Of a stretch of DNA of 64,000 bases, positions 54,999 to 64,000 are shown one piece after another. The stretch is from Ornithinibacillus halotolerans (GTDB lineage: Bacteria > Bacillota > Bacilli > Bacillales > Amphibacillaceae), in the NCBI RefSeq assembly GCF_014637405.1, contig NZ_BMEY01000014.1, forward strand, positions 35,340-99,339, read 5' to 3'. A program made the translations under genes and the position numbers. Position 1 is the first letter of the stretch, and each line of letters begins with the position of its first letter. The notes beneath the pieces were generated by a model. That model was not told the origin of the DNA. It ran no database searches and worked only from the letters and a program-made list of their open reading frames with translations.

Positions 54999-55635
54999 AG
55001 TTAAATACAGCTTTGCATCGGTAGATAGGCTGACCCTTCGCTGAAAATTTTTCTTCATACTCAGTCATTATATTTTCAGGATCATCGTCACGGTGTAAAT
55101 CCAGACTTACTTCTTTTAGTAATAATCCATATTCTGAAAAACTCACAAGTGAGTATTCAAACAGCCCACGATTATCTGTCTTAAATATTAATTCACCACT
55201 TGGATGTAAAACTTCTTCATATCTTTCTAGAAATGTACGGAATGTTAATCTTCTTTTCTCATGGCGATTTTTTGGCCATGGATCTGAAAAGTTTAGGTAG
55301 ATAGTATCCACTTCATTTTCCATAAATAATTCTAATAGATTTTCTGCATTTTCTTGAATTAATCGAATATTACTTAGACCTGATTCTTGTACCTTTTGTG
55401 CAGCAGTTACAATAACACTTTTGGAAAGTTCGATACCAATAAAATTAATATGTGGATATTGTCTTGCCATTCCAACAATAAATTGACCTTTCCCTGTACC
55501 TATTTCTACATGAATCGGGGAATCATTCCCAAATAAATCTTTCCATTTATTTTTATACTCATTAGCATTTGGAATAATTAAATCTGTATTCTCTCTTAGG
55601 AAGTCATCTGCCCAAGGTTTATTTCTTTGACGCAA
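54997..55635 (-). CDS. trmB: tRNA (guanine-N7)-methyltransferase TrmB
   Basis: 212 aa. SAM motif I is HVEIGTGKGQFIVGMA, the substrate motif FSDPWPKNRHEKRRL is diagnostic, and the C-terminus carries MTEYEEKFSAKGQPIYR. It makes m7G46 in tRNA. Syntenic with ytmQ/trmB next to ytzH. Monocistronic. Confidence 0.97.
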   Translation of the reverse strand: MRQRNKPWADDFLRENTDLIIPNANEYKNKWKDLFGNDSPIHVEIGTGKGQFIVGMARQYPHINFIGIELSKSVIVTAAQKVQESGLSNIRLIQENAENLLELFMENEVDTIYLNFSDPWPKNRHEKRRLTFRTFLERYEEVLHPSGELIFKTDNRGLFEYSLVSFSEYGLLLKEVSLDLHRDDDPENIMTEYEEKFSAKGQPIYRCKAVFN

Positions 55636-55711
55636 GTGTCATACACCTCTCTATTCTGCTTTTACATATTTTAGTTCAATTATCTAATACTAATTACTGA
55701 GGTGAATTCAT

Positions 55712-55999
55712 ATGTCATTGACAGTTAATCATCAACTTGAATTACTTATGGACCTTTTAGATGAACAACAATCAGAATGTTGTGCACAAGTATCCGAATA
55801 TCAGCAAATAAAAAGATTAGTTAAATCTATGATGGCTAATAATACAATATCTGACGAGCAACTACTTAACCTTCTACCAGAAATTTATAATTACGGCAGA
55901 CAAGGAGAAAGTGTGCAAAATCATGAAGAACATATTACAACTAATAAAGAAAATATAAACCATTGGATAAGTGCTATTGAACAAACAAACTTACAATAA
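55712..55999 (+). CDS. ytzH: YtzH-like small soluble protein
   Basis: 95 aa; ATG behind ACTGAGGTGAATTC. A helical, hydrophilic protein (LLMDLLDEQQSECCAQVSEY) with adjacent Cys-Cys. Same size and location as YtzH, between trmB and ytmP. Its 3' end overlaps the 3' end of the convergent ytmP by 9 bases. Function unknown. Confidence 0.82.
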   Translation: MSLTVNHQLELLMDLLDEQQSECCAQVSEYQQIKRLVKSMMANNTISDEQLLNLLPEIYNYGRQGESVQNHEEHITTNKENINHWISAIEQTNLQ

Positions 56000-56800
56000 T
56001 TTCATTTGATAATTAAGTTCCTTTAACGCAATAAGACGTTCTTCGTATTTATCAGATTCATTTCTTTCATTATGAAATGATAAATATGTTAGTGTATCAA
56101 CAATTAAATACCAATACATTCTTATTAAAAACTGGTTATCAAGCTCAATTCCATAGTTTTTTAACCAGTTTTTCCAATTTTCTTTCGGAATATAGGAGTT
56201 GAGTACTCGTCCATAGTCTAATATGGGATCGGCTATCATTGCATTATCCCAATCAATTAAATATAGTTGATTATTATCTGCAAGAAGCAGATTATGATGA
56301 TTCATATCACCATGGCAGACAGTTTGCTTATGTTGTCTTGCAATTGGTAGATAAGTATTTAAATAATTTAATCCATCTTTAATTTCTATAGAAGTACCCA
56401 TTAGTTGGTTCGCATGTAATCTCTTTTCAACAGTAAAAATACTATCATCTGCTGTGATTGGTTTTTTTCCCATTCGAAGTAGCATATGCAATAATTCCGT
56501 AGAATGATGAATCTTATGGAGTAAATCAGCTACACATTGCTTTTGCATTTCTTCTGGTCTTAATTCTCGACCTTCTAACCATTTTTGAGCAGTTACAACA
56601 TCTCCATTATAAAGTCGTTTTGTCCACACTAATTTTGGGACAATCCCTTCTGCGGAAAGTACTGCTAGGAATGGGGATGAATTTCGTTTAAGAAATAACT
56701 GTTTGGAATCTTTTTTGGCAAAATAAGCCTCACCGGTTAATCCACCTGCAGGCATAATTTCCCATTCTTCATCTAATACTTTCCTAAACCATTCCATCAT
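55991..56800 (-). CDS. ytmP: YtmP, choline-kinase/APH-like phosphotransferase
   Basis: 269 aa. The kinase-like fold shows the catalytic loop VCHGDMNHHNLLL and the metal motif YLIDWDNAMIADPILD. Such proteins phosphorylate small hydroxyl or amino compounds; the substrate is unknown. Two adjacent ATGs are possible; GGGGAATGT precedes them. In B. subtilis amyX lies between ytmP and ytlR; no pullulanase gene is present here. Confidence 0.9.
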   Translation of the reverse strand: MMEWFRKVLDEEWEIMPAGGLTGEAYFAKKDSKQLFLKRNSSPFLAVLSAEGIVPKLVWTKRLYNGDVVTAQKWLEGRELRPEEMQKQCVADLLHKIHHSTELLHMLLRMGKKPITADDSIFTVEKRLHANQLMGTSIEIKDGLNYLNTYLPIARQHKQTVCHGDMNHHNLLLADNNQLYLIDWDNAMIADPILDYGRVLNSYIPKENWKNWLKNYGIELDNQFLIRMYWYLIVDTLTYLSFHNERNESDKYEERLIALKELNYQMKLL

Positions 56801-56901
56801 ACATTCCCCAAATCAACTAATTATTTCCCATCAAAAAAACAAACATGATAATAGATTATCGAATTATTGTATTATTTTCAAGATATCTTATTCAATATTT
56901 T

Positions 56902-57819
56902 TTAAAAATCGGCTCCCATTATTTGGATAGGTTGCTTATTTTTAACAATTTCACAATACTGACTACTACTATTCTGACCATCTATTTGAATTGCCATTGG
57001 TGCTTCTAAGCGTAACTTTATCTTATCTGTCTCAAACAATTCTACTTCTTTAAAACCAATATGCTTCCCAAAAAATACGGTAATAAATAATCCTAAGACT
57101 TTCCATTTCGATATGTCATGAATTATAAGGACAGGTAAAACCTCTGGTTGAATCTTTGCCGTAGGGATTATTTTCATTCCGCCACCATAATATTGGTGAT
57201 TTGCTATTGTAACCATCCAACAATTATGGATTGTTCTTATCGTACCATTTACTTCAATAGAAGCATTAAAAGGCTTGAATTTAAATAAAACATGAATTAG
57301 TGCTAATACATAACTTAAAGTCCCAAGGTGAAGCCTATTAAAAAAGTTTTTGTAGCTTGATTGATTTGCACGTTGGGCAATCTGTGCATCAAACCCTATC
57401 CCAATACTATTAGCAAAAGTTTTAGTAATAGAATCTGATGTAAGGTTTCCCGTCCAATATAGTTTACCTTCTTTTCCAGCAATAATCTTTTCTAATATAG
57501 CTAATGGAGAACCATCTATGTTACATCCTCTAGCGAAGTCATTTCCTGATCCTCCAGGGATGAAACTTATTGGAATACCACTAGATCCTAAACCATTTAC
57601 TACTTCATTAACTGTACCGTCTCCACCAATTATTATTACTGTCTTAATCTTCTTGTTTTCTTTACAGATTCGTCTACTAATTTCTTCAGCATGTCCTTCA
57701 TATTCTGTTACATAGTATTGACTATTTATATCGTTATATAAGTCACTTTTCACTAGCTTTTGAAACACTTTCCAGCCACGCCCATTTCCAGCCACTGGAT
57801 TTACAATAAAGATATACAT
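56902..57819 (-). CDS. ytlR: Diacylglycerol kinase-family lipid kinase, YtlR-like
   Basis: 305 aa. The DAGK catalytic motif IIGGDGTVNEVVNGLG and the glycine-rich FIPGGSGNDFARG are clear, with the N-terminal FIVNPVAGNGRG. It phosphorylates a lipid or lipid-like alcohol at the membrane surface; the exact substrate is unknown. Six bases downstream of ytlQ, so co-transcribed. Confidence 0.92.
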   Translation of the reverse strand: MYIFIVNPVAGNGRGWKVFQKLVKSDLYNDINSQYYVTEYEGHAEEISRRICKENKKIKTVIIIGGDGTVNEVVNGLGSSGIPISFIPGGSGNDFARGCNIDGSPLAILEKIIAGKEGKLYWTGNLTSDSITKTFANSIGIGFDAQIAQRANQSSYKNFFNRLHLGTLSYVLALIHVLFKFKPFNASIEVNGTIRTIHNCWMVTIANHQYYGGGMKIIPTAKIQPEVLPVLIIHDISKWKVLGLFITVFFGKHIGFKEVELFETDKIKLRLEAPMAIQIDGQNSSSQYCEIVKNKQPIQIMGADF

Positions 57820-57825
57820 AACGTT

Positions 57826-58749
57826 TTATTCCCCTTCATTTGTAAAAAAATCATACTGTTCATTTTCCTCTTCCCATTCAGGACGCTTGACATAGGAGGA
57901 TTGGCAATGTTTTAACAATGCTTCTGCCGCTTTAAGTTGTATACTTTTTAAAGGGGAAGATAATGTCCTTTTCTTATCGAACCAATTCTCATATTCTAGT
58001 TTTCCAATAATACTAGTTTTGTAAGGTTCAGAGACATAGTTAATATGATTCGTTCGTGAAAGAATAACTTTATGAATTGGGAAGCTGATGAAATGTTTTT
58101 CTAATATACTTTTCACTATCTTCTCTGTTCTTTTTAAAGCAATTACTGGACTCAAATGTTTTTTCTGGTGAACTCCATCATCAAATATCCAGCTTCGATC
58201 ATCTGTTGCTTGTATTATCACCTTTGGATTTTCTTCTACCATATGAATAATTTCTATTCCTAATGGATTGATGAGAATTATTTCACCTTCAACAGGAGCT
58301 TTTCGAATTTCAAAGATTGGAAAATACATTAATAAATACGTATCTGGAAATCGTTTTAAGAAGAATTCTAATTTCTCATCTGAATAATATTGTCGATCAA
58401 CAAATGATACATTCATTATTGTCGATGTTGCCCATTTAAACTGAAAAGGAATAAGATGATTTAGAAAATAATGTTTTAATTCCTCTTCCGTGTCCGGAAG
58501 AACTTCTGTCTTTTCTATTTCCTCCAATGTTTCTTCGTTCGATTTATTTCTGAAGAAAAATTTTCGTTTTCTTCTTGGAGGAACATCTGCCTGTTCTTCA
58601 AATGGAAAACTTAAAGAATCTTGATTACTCCACAGATAATGCAGCTTTTTCCAATTATCCTGCTTTAATCGAATATATTGAGTAGGATAACGAAAAATAT
58701 CCCATTCATAACGGGTAATATAATTCTGTAGTTTAATTAATTGTGCCAA
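57826..58749 (-). CDS. ytlQ: YtlQ-like hypothetical protein
   Basis: 307 aa, soluble. It has no known catalytic motif; characteristic segments are YEWDIFRYPTQYIRLKQ, a basic patch (PPRRKRKFFFRNK) at about residues 54-66 and YLLMYFPIFEIRKAPVEGEI. Size and location between ytlR and ytlP match YtlQ of B. subtilis. A NERD-like nuclease fold might be suspected, but I cannot support it from motifs. Function unknown. Confidence 0.75.
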   Translation of the reverse strand: MAQLIKLQNYITRYEWDIFRYPTQYIRLKQDNWKKLHYLWSNQDSLSFPFEEQADVPPRRKRKFFFRNKSNEETLEEIEKTEVLPDTEEELKHYFLNHLIPFQFKWATSTIMNVSFVDRQYYSDEKLEFFLKRFPDTYLLMYFPIFEIRKAPVEGEIILINPLGIEIIHMVEENPKVIIQATDDRSWIFDDGVHQKKHLSPVIALKRTEKIVKSILEKHFISFPIHKVILSRTNHINYVSEPYKTSIIGKLEYENWFDKKRTLSSPLKSIQLKAAEALLKHCQSSYVKRPEWEEENEQYDFFTNEGE

Positions 58750-58792
58750 CTGATTACCCCCTTTAAATGAATTAACATAGAAAATAATTAAT

Positions 58793-59347
58793 TCAATGGA
58801 TTAACTGGAAAGTATCAATTCGTTTATACTTTGGTATTTGGGAAGGAAATATTTGATACAGTACAAATTCATCGACATGTAACGTATAGGTTTTATCCTT
58901 ATAGAGCTCTTTAATTTCATCTAAATGCATTGTATGTACCGTTGTTCCATTCCATTTCTTTGCTAACGTTATATGAGGTCGATATGGGCGATTTTCTTTC
59001 GGAAAACCAACGGAGGCGGACACTTCTTCTATTTTATTGTGAAGTCCGTTCACCTCATCTGTATTCTCTACACCTGCCCATAAAACACGTGGGCGATCAT
59101 CTTTTCCAAAAGTCCCAATCGAACCAATAGTGATGGAAAAATCATGATATTGTACTGATTTCAACTCATTTCGTAATCTTTCCAATTTCTTATCTTCTAC
59201 CTCACCTAAGAATTTTAACGTTATATGCAAGTCATCTTGATATGGCCAGTTTTTATATGCTAATTTTTCTTTTAGATCTATTTGCCATATAGAAATTTCC
59301 TCCGCTAATTCTTTTGTTATTGGTATCGCAATGAAATAATGTGCCAT
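58793..59347 (-). CDS. ytlP: RNA 2',3'-cyclic phosphodiesterase (ThpR/YtlP, LigT family)
   Basis: 184 aa. The two catalytic HxTx motifs are present: HITLKFLG (about residues 42-49) and HITLAKKW (about 125-132). The family opens 2',3'-cyclic phosphates on RNA and can join tRNA halves in vitro. Start codon context is ordinary. Neighbour of ytlQ and the pseudouridine synthase gene. Confidence 0.94.
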   Translation of the reverse strand: MAHYFIAIPITKELAEEISIWQIDLKEKLAYKNWPYQDDLHITLKFLGEVEDKKLERLRNELKSVQYHDFSITIGSIGTFGKDDRPRVLWAGVENTDEVNGLHNKIEEVSASVGFPKENRPYRPHITLAKKWNGTTVHTMHLDEIKELYKDKTYTLHVDEFVLYQIFPSQIPKYKRIDTFQLIH

Positions 59348-59356
59348 GTAACACCC

Positions 59357-60070
59357 TCACTTTAAGGATTGACAATAGTTTAATTCATTCACACTTAATT
59401 CTCGATACTCCCCTAGCTTTAAAGCTTCATCTAAATGTAGTTCTCCCATCGATAGACGTTTCAAATAGATTACTTTTTTATCTACAGCTTCAAACATTCT
59501 TTTCACTTGATGATATTTACCTTCTGTAACAATAACTTCAATTTCGGATATTTCACCACTGGAAAGAATCGATAACTTTGCAGATTTCGACTTGTAACCA
59601 TCTTCCAGTACTACACCACTTGCAAATTGTTCTATATCTCTTTCCGTTACGTTCCCCAAAATTCTCGCATAATATGTTTTCCCAACGTCCTTTTTTGGTG
59701 AGAGGAGTTGATGAGCTAGTTGGCCATCGTTAGTTAGTAGTAATAGTCCCTCAGTATCTTTGTCTAATCGACCAACAGGAAATGGCTCATAATGTTGATA
59801 TTCTGGTGATAATAAATCTATAACCGTTTTATCATATCTATCCTCAGTAGCTGAAATATACCCTGGTGGCTTATTCATCATAAGGTAAATAAATGGTTTA
59901 TATTCTACTAATTGTTCTTTTACTCTAACCTCATCTTTAGAAGGGTCTATTTTCATCCCACTGTCCTTTACAACTTTCCCATTGACAGTAACCTGTTTTT
60001 GTTTTACTAAAGTTTTCACTTCTTTACGAGAACCAAATCCCATATTTGCTAGTAACTTATCTAATCTCAC
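59357..60070 (-). CDS. ytzG: RsuA-family 16S rRNA pseudouridine synthase (YtzG-like)
   Basis: 237 aa. An S4 RNA-binding domain (1-60, MRLDKLLANMGFGSRKEV) precedes the catalytic domain with PVGRLDKDTEGLLLLTNDG, where the Asp is the nucleophile. The motif GKYHQVKRMF near the C-terminus is typical of RsuA/RluB. It modifies a uridine in rRNA; RsuA targets U516 of 16S. 14 bases after ytgP, probably co-transcribed. Confidence 0.93.
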   Translation of the reverse strand: MRLDKLLANMGFGSRKEVKTLVKQKQVTVNGKVVKDSGMKIDPSKDEVRVKEQLVEYKPFIYLMMNKPPGYISATEDRYDKTVIDLLSPEYQHYEPFPVGRLDKDTEGLLLLTNDGQLAHQLLSPKKDVGKTYYARILGNVTERDIEQFASGVVLEDGYKSKSAKLSILSSGEISEIEVIVTEGKYHQVKRMFEAVDKKVIYLKRLSMGELHLDEALKLGEYRELSVNELNYCQSLK

Positions 60071-60084
60071 GTTAACACCTCTAA

Positions 60085-61713
60085 TTACCGAAATATCTTT
60101 CCTAATTTCCTTACTCGTTCCCCAAAGATCCGTTCAAGAAGAGTCGATTTATATGCAAACCATAGATAAACATAACCACCAACCATAACTCCAAGTGCAA
60201 GCATAAAGGATAGACCTAATCGGCTTTCTTCATAAGAGAATATAGAGCCAACGATTAATTTTATGATGAAAATGACAATTCCCATTAACCCTACAAAAAT
60301 CAACACTAATAAAGTACGTTTAATCAGTTGTTTAAACGGATAATCTATCGTCACCTTAATACGAAGTAAATTCAATACGACAGCAATGCCTAAACCGATT
60401 GCAGTTGCAAAAATAGAACCCTTTGCTTCAAACATATGAATAAACTGGATATTAAACAATACTTTAAATATTATTCCCGCACATAGGTTTAGTACGGCAT
60501 GATTTTGTTGATTAATTCCCTGTAGAATCGCTGCAGTTACACTGAGTAGTGCAAATAATATACCTACTGGTGCATACCAGCCAAGTAAGGGACCTGCATC
60601 AAGTAAGAAATCATTTTTTACTCCACCGTATAACGTTCCATAAGCCTCATTTGATAGCATGGATAAACCAAATGAAGCAGGTATCACTAGAACTAGTATG
60701 ATCTGTAATGCTTGGTTTATTTGATTGATTAGCTGTGACCGATTTCCTTGTGTAAAGGAAGATGTTAATACCGGCATTACAGCTAATGAAAGACCGGTCG
60801 CTATAGTAACTGGGATAATAACTAATTTATGTCCAAGCGAATAGATAGCAGCAAACAATGCTTCCGTTTCTACTCCTAAACCAATAGCTGTCATCGCTCT
60901 GTTGAAGCTAAATGTATCAACTAATTGGAAGACAGGAATTGCAATAGATACTATTACAAATGGACCTGCATAACGAAATAATTCTGACATTAACTCTTTT
61001 TTCGGGATATCATGAACTGTTTTCTGCTGGGCAATATGTTTATCGATATATGGTTTTCGTTTTTTCCAATACATAAAAAGTACGATTAATGAAGCAACAG
61101 CACCGATAAAAGCAGCAAATGTTGCAAATCCGACTGCCGTCTTGGTACTACCATTAAACACATAAATGATTACAAAAGCTGCTACGAGCAGGAATATGAT
61201 ACGTGCAATTTGTTCAATAACTTGTGAAACTGCTGTTGGCCCCATTGATTGATTACCTTGAAAGAACCCTCTAAAAATACTCATTGATGGAGTTATTATT
61301 AAAGCAAAACTAACCATTCGAATAACCATTTTCACATCTTCAACACTGTTATGTAAGTCATCAGTCGCAATGATCTGTTTTGCTATTACTTCTGCACTAA
61401 AAAATAAAGCTAAGAATGCTATAATTCCTGTTAGTGCCATCATAGATATTCCTGTTTTAAACATGCGCATTCCAGTATAATAATCACCTAAAGAATTATA
61501 CTTAGAAACAAACTTGGATACTGCTAACGGAATACCAACAGTGGCAATTGTAATTAATATACTGTACGGTAAATAGGCATATGTATATAGAGCTATTCCT
61601 TCTTCCCCGACCATAGCATTAAAAGGAATAACATATATCATTCCTAAAAACTTAGATAAAAACGAGGCTGCTGTTAATAAAAACGCACCCCGTACTATAG
61701 TTGACTTTGACAT
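60085..61713 (-). CDS. ytgP: YtgP, MOP-superfamily flippase (lipid II / polysaccharide exporter type)
   Basis: 542 aa with about 14 predicted membrane helices. The N-terminus IVRGAFLLTAASFLSKFLG is typical of the polysaccharide-exporter/MurJ-like group. YtgP (MurJ) of B. subtilis can flip lipid II, redundantly with Amj. First gene of a unit with the pseudouridine synthase; divergent from ytfP. Confidence 0.93.
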   Translation of the reverse strand: MSKSTIVRGAFLLTAASFLSKFLGMIYVIPFNAMVGEEGIALYTYAYLPYSILITIATVGIPLAVSKFVSKYNSLGDYYTGMRMFKTGISMMALTGIIAFLALFFSAEVIAKQIIATDDLHNSVEDVKMVIRMVSFALIITPSMSIFRGFFQGNQSMGPTAVSQVIEQIARIIFLLVAAFVIIYVFNGSTKTAVGFATFAAFIGAVASLIVLFMYWKKRKPYIDKHIAQQKTVHDIPKKELMSELFRYAGPFVIVSIAIPVFQLVDTFSFNRAMTAIGLGVETEALFAAIYSLGHKLVIIPVTIATGLSLAVMPVLTSSFTQGNRSQLINQINQALQIILVLVIPASFGLSMLSNEAYGTLYGGVKNDFLLDAGPLLGWYAPVGILFALLSVTAAILQGINQQNHAVLNLCAGIIFKVLFNIQFIHMFEAKGSIFATAIGLGIAVVLNLLRIKVTIDYPFKQLIKRTLLVLIFVGLMGIVIFIIKLIVGSIFSYEESRLGLSFMLALGVMVGGYVYLWFAYKSTLLERIFGERVRKLGKIFR

Positions 61714-61867
61714 CTCTTCACCCGCAATTACTTAAATTACTCCATACAGCCTATTTTATCACAATACGAAATCTAAAGATAACCTTATATGCATTTGTAA
61801 TCATAACTTATTATGGTGTATAGACCTATAAAAGTGGTAAAATAGTTTGGAAAGGAATGAATATGTA

Positions 61868-63133
61868 TTGAGCTATGATGTAATTGTAATTGGTGGTGGC
61901 CCGTCTGGTTTAATGGCATCTATTGCCGCTGCTGAGCATGGCGCTAAAACCATGTTAATTGAAAAAGGAAATAAATTAGGGAAAAAACTAGCGATATCTG
62001 GTGGTGGACGTTGTAATGTGACAAACCGTCTCCCACAAGATGAAGTAATTAAACATATACCTGGAAATGGCCGTTTTTTATATAGTGCATTTTCTGTTTT
62101 CAATAACTATGATATCATCGACTTCTTTGAAAATATGGGAGTAGAACTAAAAGAAGAAGACCATGGTCGAATGTTTCCCGTATCAAACTCTGCTAAGACA
62201 GTAGTAAATGCATTACTTAGTAAAATGGATGAATTAAATGTTAAAGTTCAGTTAAACACCCCCGTTGAAGCAGTACACTATGCAGAAGATAAACACACTA
62301 TTATCTTAGAAAATGGCAATCAAATTGATACAAAATCAGTTGTTATTGCTGTCGGTGGTAAAGCTGTTCCATACACAGGTTCAACTGGTGATGGATATGC
62401 ATGGGCAAAAAAAGCTGGACATACTATTACAGAACTATACCCAACTGAAGTTGCACTTACTTCCAATGAAGGGTTCATTAAGCAAAAAACATTACAAGGA
62501 CTTTCTTTAAGAGATATTGCACTAACAGTACTAAATAAAAAAAATAAACCAATTGTTACACATAAAATGGACATGATATTCACTCATTTTGGGGTATCTG
62601 GACCAGCAGTTTTACGTTGTTCACAATTTGTAGTTAAAGAAATATTGAAGGGTAACAACATAGTTACGATGCACCTTGATGTTCTACCTGATAAACACGA
62701 GGAACAACTTTATCAAGAATTAGTAGCCTTAATGGAAGATAACCCGAAAAAAATAGTGAAAAACATTGTTAAAGGTATAGTACCTGAAAGATTGCTGCAC
62801 TACCTATTTGAAAAAAATAACATCAGTGAAGAGCTAAAAGGAGCAAATATTAGTAAAGAGACTTTACGAGCTTTTGTTCATGATATAAAACATTTCACAT
62901 TTAAGGTAAATGGATCACTCCCGCTAGAAAAGGCATTTGTCACTGGTGGTGGAGTTTCCATTAAAGAAATTGTCCCAAATACCATGCAATCTAAGTTAAT
63001 GGATAGATTATTTTTCTGTGGTGAAATACTTGATATTCACGGATATACAGGAGGATATAATATCACATCTGCATTAGTAACCGGTAGGCTTGCAGGTATG
63101 AATGCAGCATATGAATCGTCAACTGGTATATGA
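61868..63133 (+). CDS. ytfP: FAD-dependent oxidoreductase YtfP (HI0933 family)
   Basis: 421 aa. A TTG at 61868 gives [18 protein letters not shown], the family start; it has AAAGGA 11 bases upstream. A TTG 21 bases earlier lies within the -10 region and is less likely. The FAD motif [27 protein letters not shown] and the C-terminal [10 protein letters not shown] and [10 protein letters not shown] are signatures of the HI0933/BaiN-like family. Substrate unknown. Divergent from ytgP, as in B. subtilis. Confidence 0.92.
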   Translation: MSYDVIVIGGGPSGLMASIAAAEHGAKTMLIEKGNKLGKKLAISGGGRCNVTNRLPQDEVIKHIPGNGRFLYSAFSVFNNYDIIDFFENMGVELKEEDHGRMFPVSNSAKTVVNALLSKMDELNVKVQLNTPVEAVHYAEDKHTIILENGNQIDTKSVVIAVGGKAVPYTGSTGDGYAWAKKAGHTITELYPTEVALTSNEGFIKQKTLQGLSLRDIALTVLNKKNKPIVTHKMDMIFTHFGVSGPAVLRCSQFVVKEILKGNNIVTMHLDVLPDKHEEQLYQELVALMEDNPKKIVKNIVKGIVPERLLHYLFEKNNISEELKGANISKETLRAFVHDIKHFTFKVNGSLPLEKAFVTGGGVSIKEIVPNTMQSKLMDRLFFCGEILDIHGYTGGYNITSALVTGRLAGMNAAYESSTGI

Positions 63134-63222
63134 TACCGCTAATTAAATTCAAGATTAGTGGGAATCTATTAATGATTGTCTCTGGACAATTAAAAAGGCT
63201 TTAAGGGAAGGGTTGGTTTTTA

Positions 63223-63408
63223 ATGCAAACTAGAGGCAAATGGCTGCCAATTCTTGCATCCGTTGGGGTAGGTGCTGCTACCTACTATACGATGAGAAAG
63301 AACAACCAAAGTCTTAGCCAAACAATTGCCAAAATGGTACCTTTTGTTACCGGGATGAAAAATACTGGAGCAAACTCTGGAAAATTAGGACCATTTGGAA
63401 TGGCATAA
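63223..63408 (+). CDS. Small hydrophobic protein, DUF3918/YrzQ-like
   Basis: 61 aa. An N-terminal hydrophobic stretch (WLPILASVGVGAATYYT) is followed by a basic segment and a Gly/Met-rich end. An AAGGG-type ribosome binding site lies upstream at a somewhat long distance. It resembles the short YrzQ/DUF3918 proteins; this is a tentative match. It has its own strong terminator, which supports a real gene. Confidence 0.7.
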   Translation: MQTRGKWLPILASVGVGAATYYTMRKNNQSLSQTIAKMVPFVTGMKNTGANSGKLGPFGMA

Positions 63409-63443
63409 AAAAAGGTGCATCCTTCTCAGGATGCACCTTTTTT
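63406..63443 (+). terminator. Terminator of the YrzQ-like gene
   Basis: AAAAAAGGTGCATCC / GGATGCACCTTTTTT perfect stem with a short loop. Confidence 0.92.
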
Positions 63444-63537
63444 AATGAAGTTAAATTTTACAGGAAGATAAAAGTGTAAATTCCTTATCAACTTCAATAC
63501 AATTTATATCTTTCAAAAGAATTAAATGTATTGTACC

Positions 63538-63586
63538 AAAAAAATAAAGCCAAGAAACGATTTTATCGTCTCTTGGCTTTATTTTA
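63538..63586 (-). terminator. Terminator of the rRNA operon
   Basis: AATAAAGCCAAGA-ACGAT / ATCGT-TCTTGGCTTTATT stem directly after the 5S gene on the minus strand, ending in TTTTTTT. Confidence 0.9.
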
Positions 63587-63587
63587 T

Positions 63588-63704
<117 letters not shown>

Positions 63705-63837
63705 CATGCATACAGGATGTATGTAGTTCTGTGTTGTCCACAGGACGTGGACGCTTTTAATAGAACATCCTTGAACGCTTTTAGAGTTTATACCCTAAAA
63801 ACTAAATAAGAGTAAACAATCGACAATCAAATAAGTT

Positions 63838-64000
63838 AGTTAAGTCCTCGATCTATTAGTATCCGTCAGCTCGACGTGTCACCACGCTTCCACCTCGGAC
63901 CTATCAACCTCATAGTCTCTAAGGGATCTTACTCACTCGAAGTGATGGGAAGTCTCATCTTGAGGGGGGCTTCATGCTTAGATGCTTTCAGCACTTATCC
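63838..64000 (-). rRNA. rrl: 23S ribosomal RNA, 3' end (partial)
   Basis: The minus strand reads the known 3' terminus of 23S rRNA (for example CTATGAGGTTGATAGGTCCG and ATACTAATAGATCGAGGACT). The gene continues beyond the right edge. About 133 bases of spacer separate it from the 5S gene, so the operon order is 16S-23S-5S as usual, transcribed leftward. Confidence 0.97.

Overview
The window is low-GC Firmicute chromosome from a spore-forming, motile Bacillaceae. The evidence is an alpha/beta SASP gene, a GerW-family sporulation gene, a Tyr T-box, CcpA, EzrA, RefZ and strong AAGGAGGTG-type ribosome binding sites. From about 10 kb to 63 kb the gene order follows the Bacillus subtilis ald-ackA-tpx-thiI-ezrA-rpsD-tyrS-acuABC-motPS-ccpA-aroA-ytxGH-murC-sftA-ytoP-ytnP-trmB-ytfP region. 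Several neighbours known from B. subtilis (acsA, braB, hisJ, malS, amyX, ytxJ, ytpP) are missing and other genes sit in their places. The Na+-type MotPS stator and this mix of genes suggest the Oceanobacillus/Virgibacillus/Gracilibacillus side of the family; that placement is inference.

Layout. 1-9.7 kb (minus strand): a type IV pilus (T4P) operon. Read from its promoter at about 8.88 kb it encodes a VanW/G5 surface protein, PilB, PilT, PilC, a major pilin, PilM, PilN, PilO and the start of a further prepilin that runs off the left edge. The prepilin peptidase lies just upstream of the promoter. It differs from a comG competence pseudopilus because it has a dedicated PilT retraction ATPase and PilMNO. 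9.8-17.7 kb: small membrane protein, YtkL hydrolase, PspA, M24 peptidase, alanine dehydrogenase, an unrecognised 51-aa protein, UspA, AckA, YtxK and a peroxiredoxin (Tpx) that has lost its resolving cysteine. 17.7-28.6 kb: sporulation genes (GerW, SASP), ThiI/IscS, division regulators EzrA and RefZ, free-Met-sulfoxide reductase, a GAF-GGDEF protein, rpsD with its leader, and a DUF6241-like protein. 28.6-42.2 kb: tyrS with T-box, a class A PBP, acuABC, motPS, ccpA, aroA and a large FtsA/PilM-like protein with repeated C-terminal modules. 42.2-54.9 kb: ytxGH, murC, an NAPRTase-like enzyme, SftA, YtpR, YtpQ, YtoQ, DUF84 NTPase, M42 peptidase, YtzB, a DsbA-like protein translationally coupled to a new 56-aa two-cysteine peptide, and YtnP lactonase. 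55-63.4 kb: TrmB, YtzH, YtmP, YtlR/Q/P, a pseudouridine synthase, a YtgP flippase and YtfP. 63.6-64 kb: the 3' end of an rRNA operon on the minus strand (23S partial, then 5S).

Functional links. CcpA is encoded here, and two good cre-like sites lie in front of uspA and ytnP. PilB carries an N-terminal MshEN-like domain that could bind c-di-GMP, and a GGDEF protein is encoded about 18 kb away. Most transcription units end in clear hairpin terminators, many shared by convergent genes. I found no tRNA genes, insertion sequences, CRISPR arrays or prophage genes.
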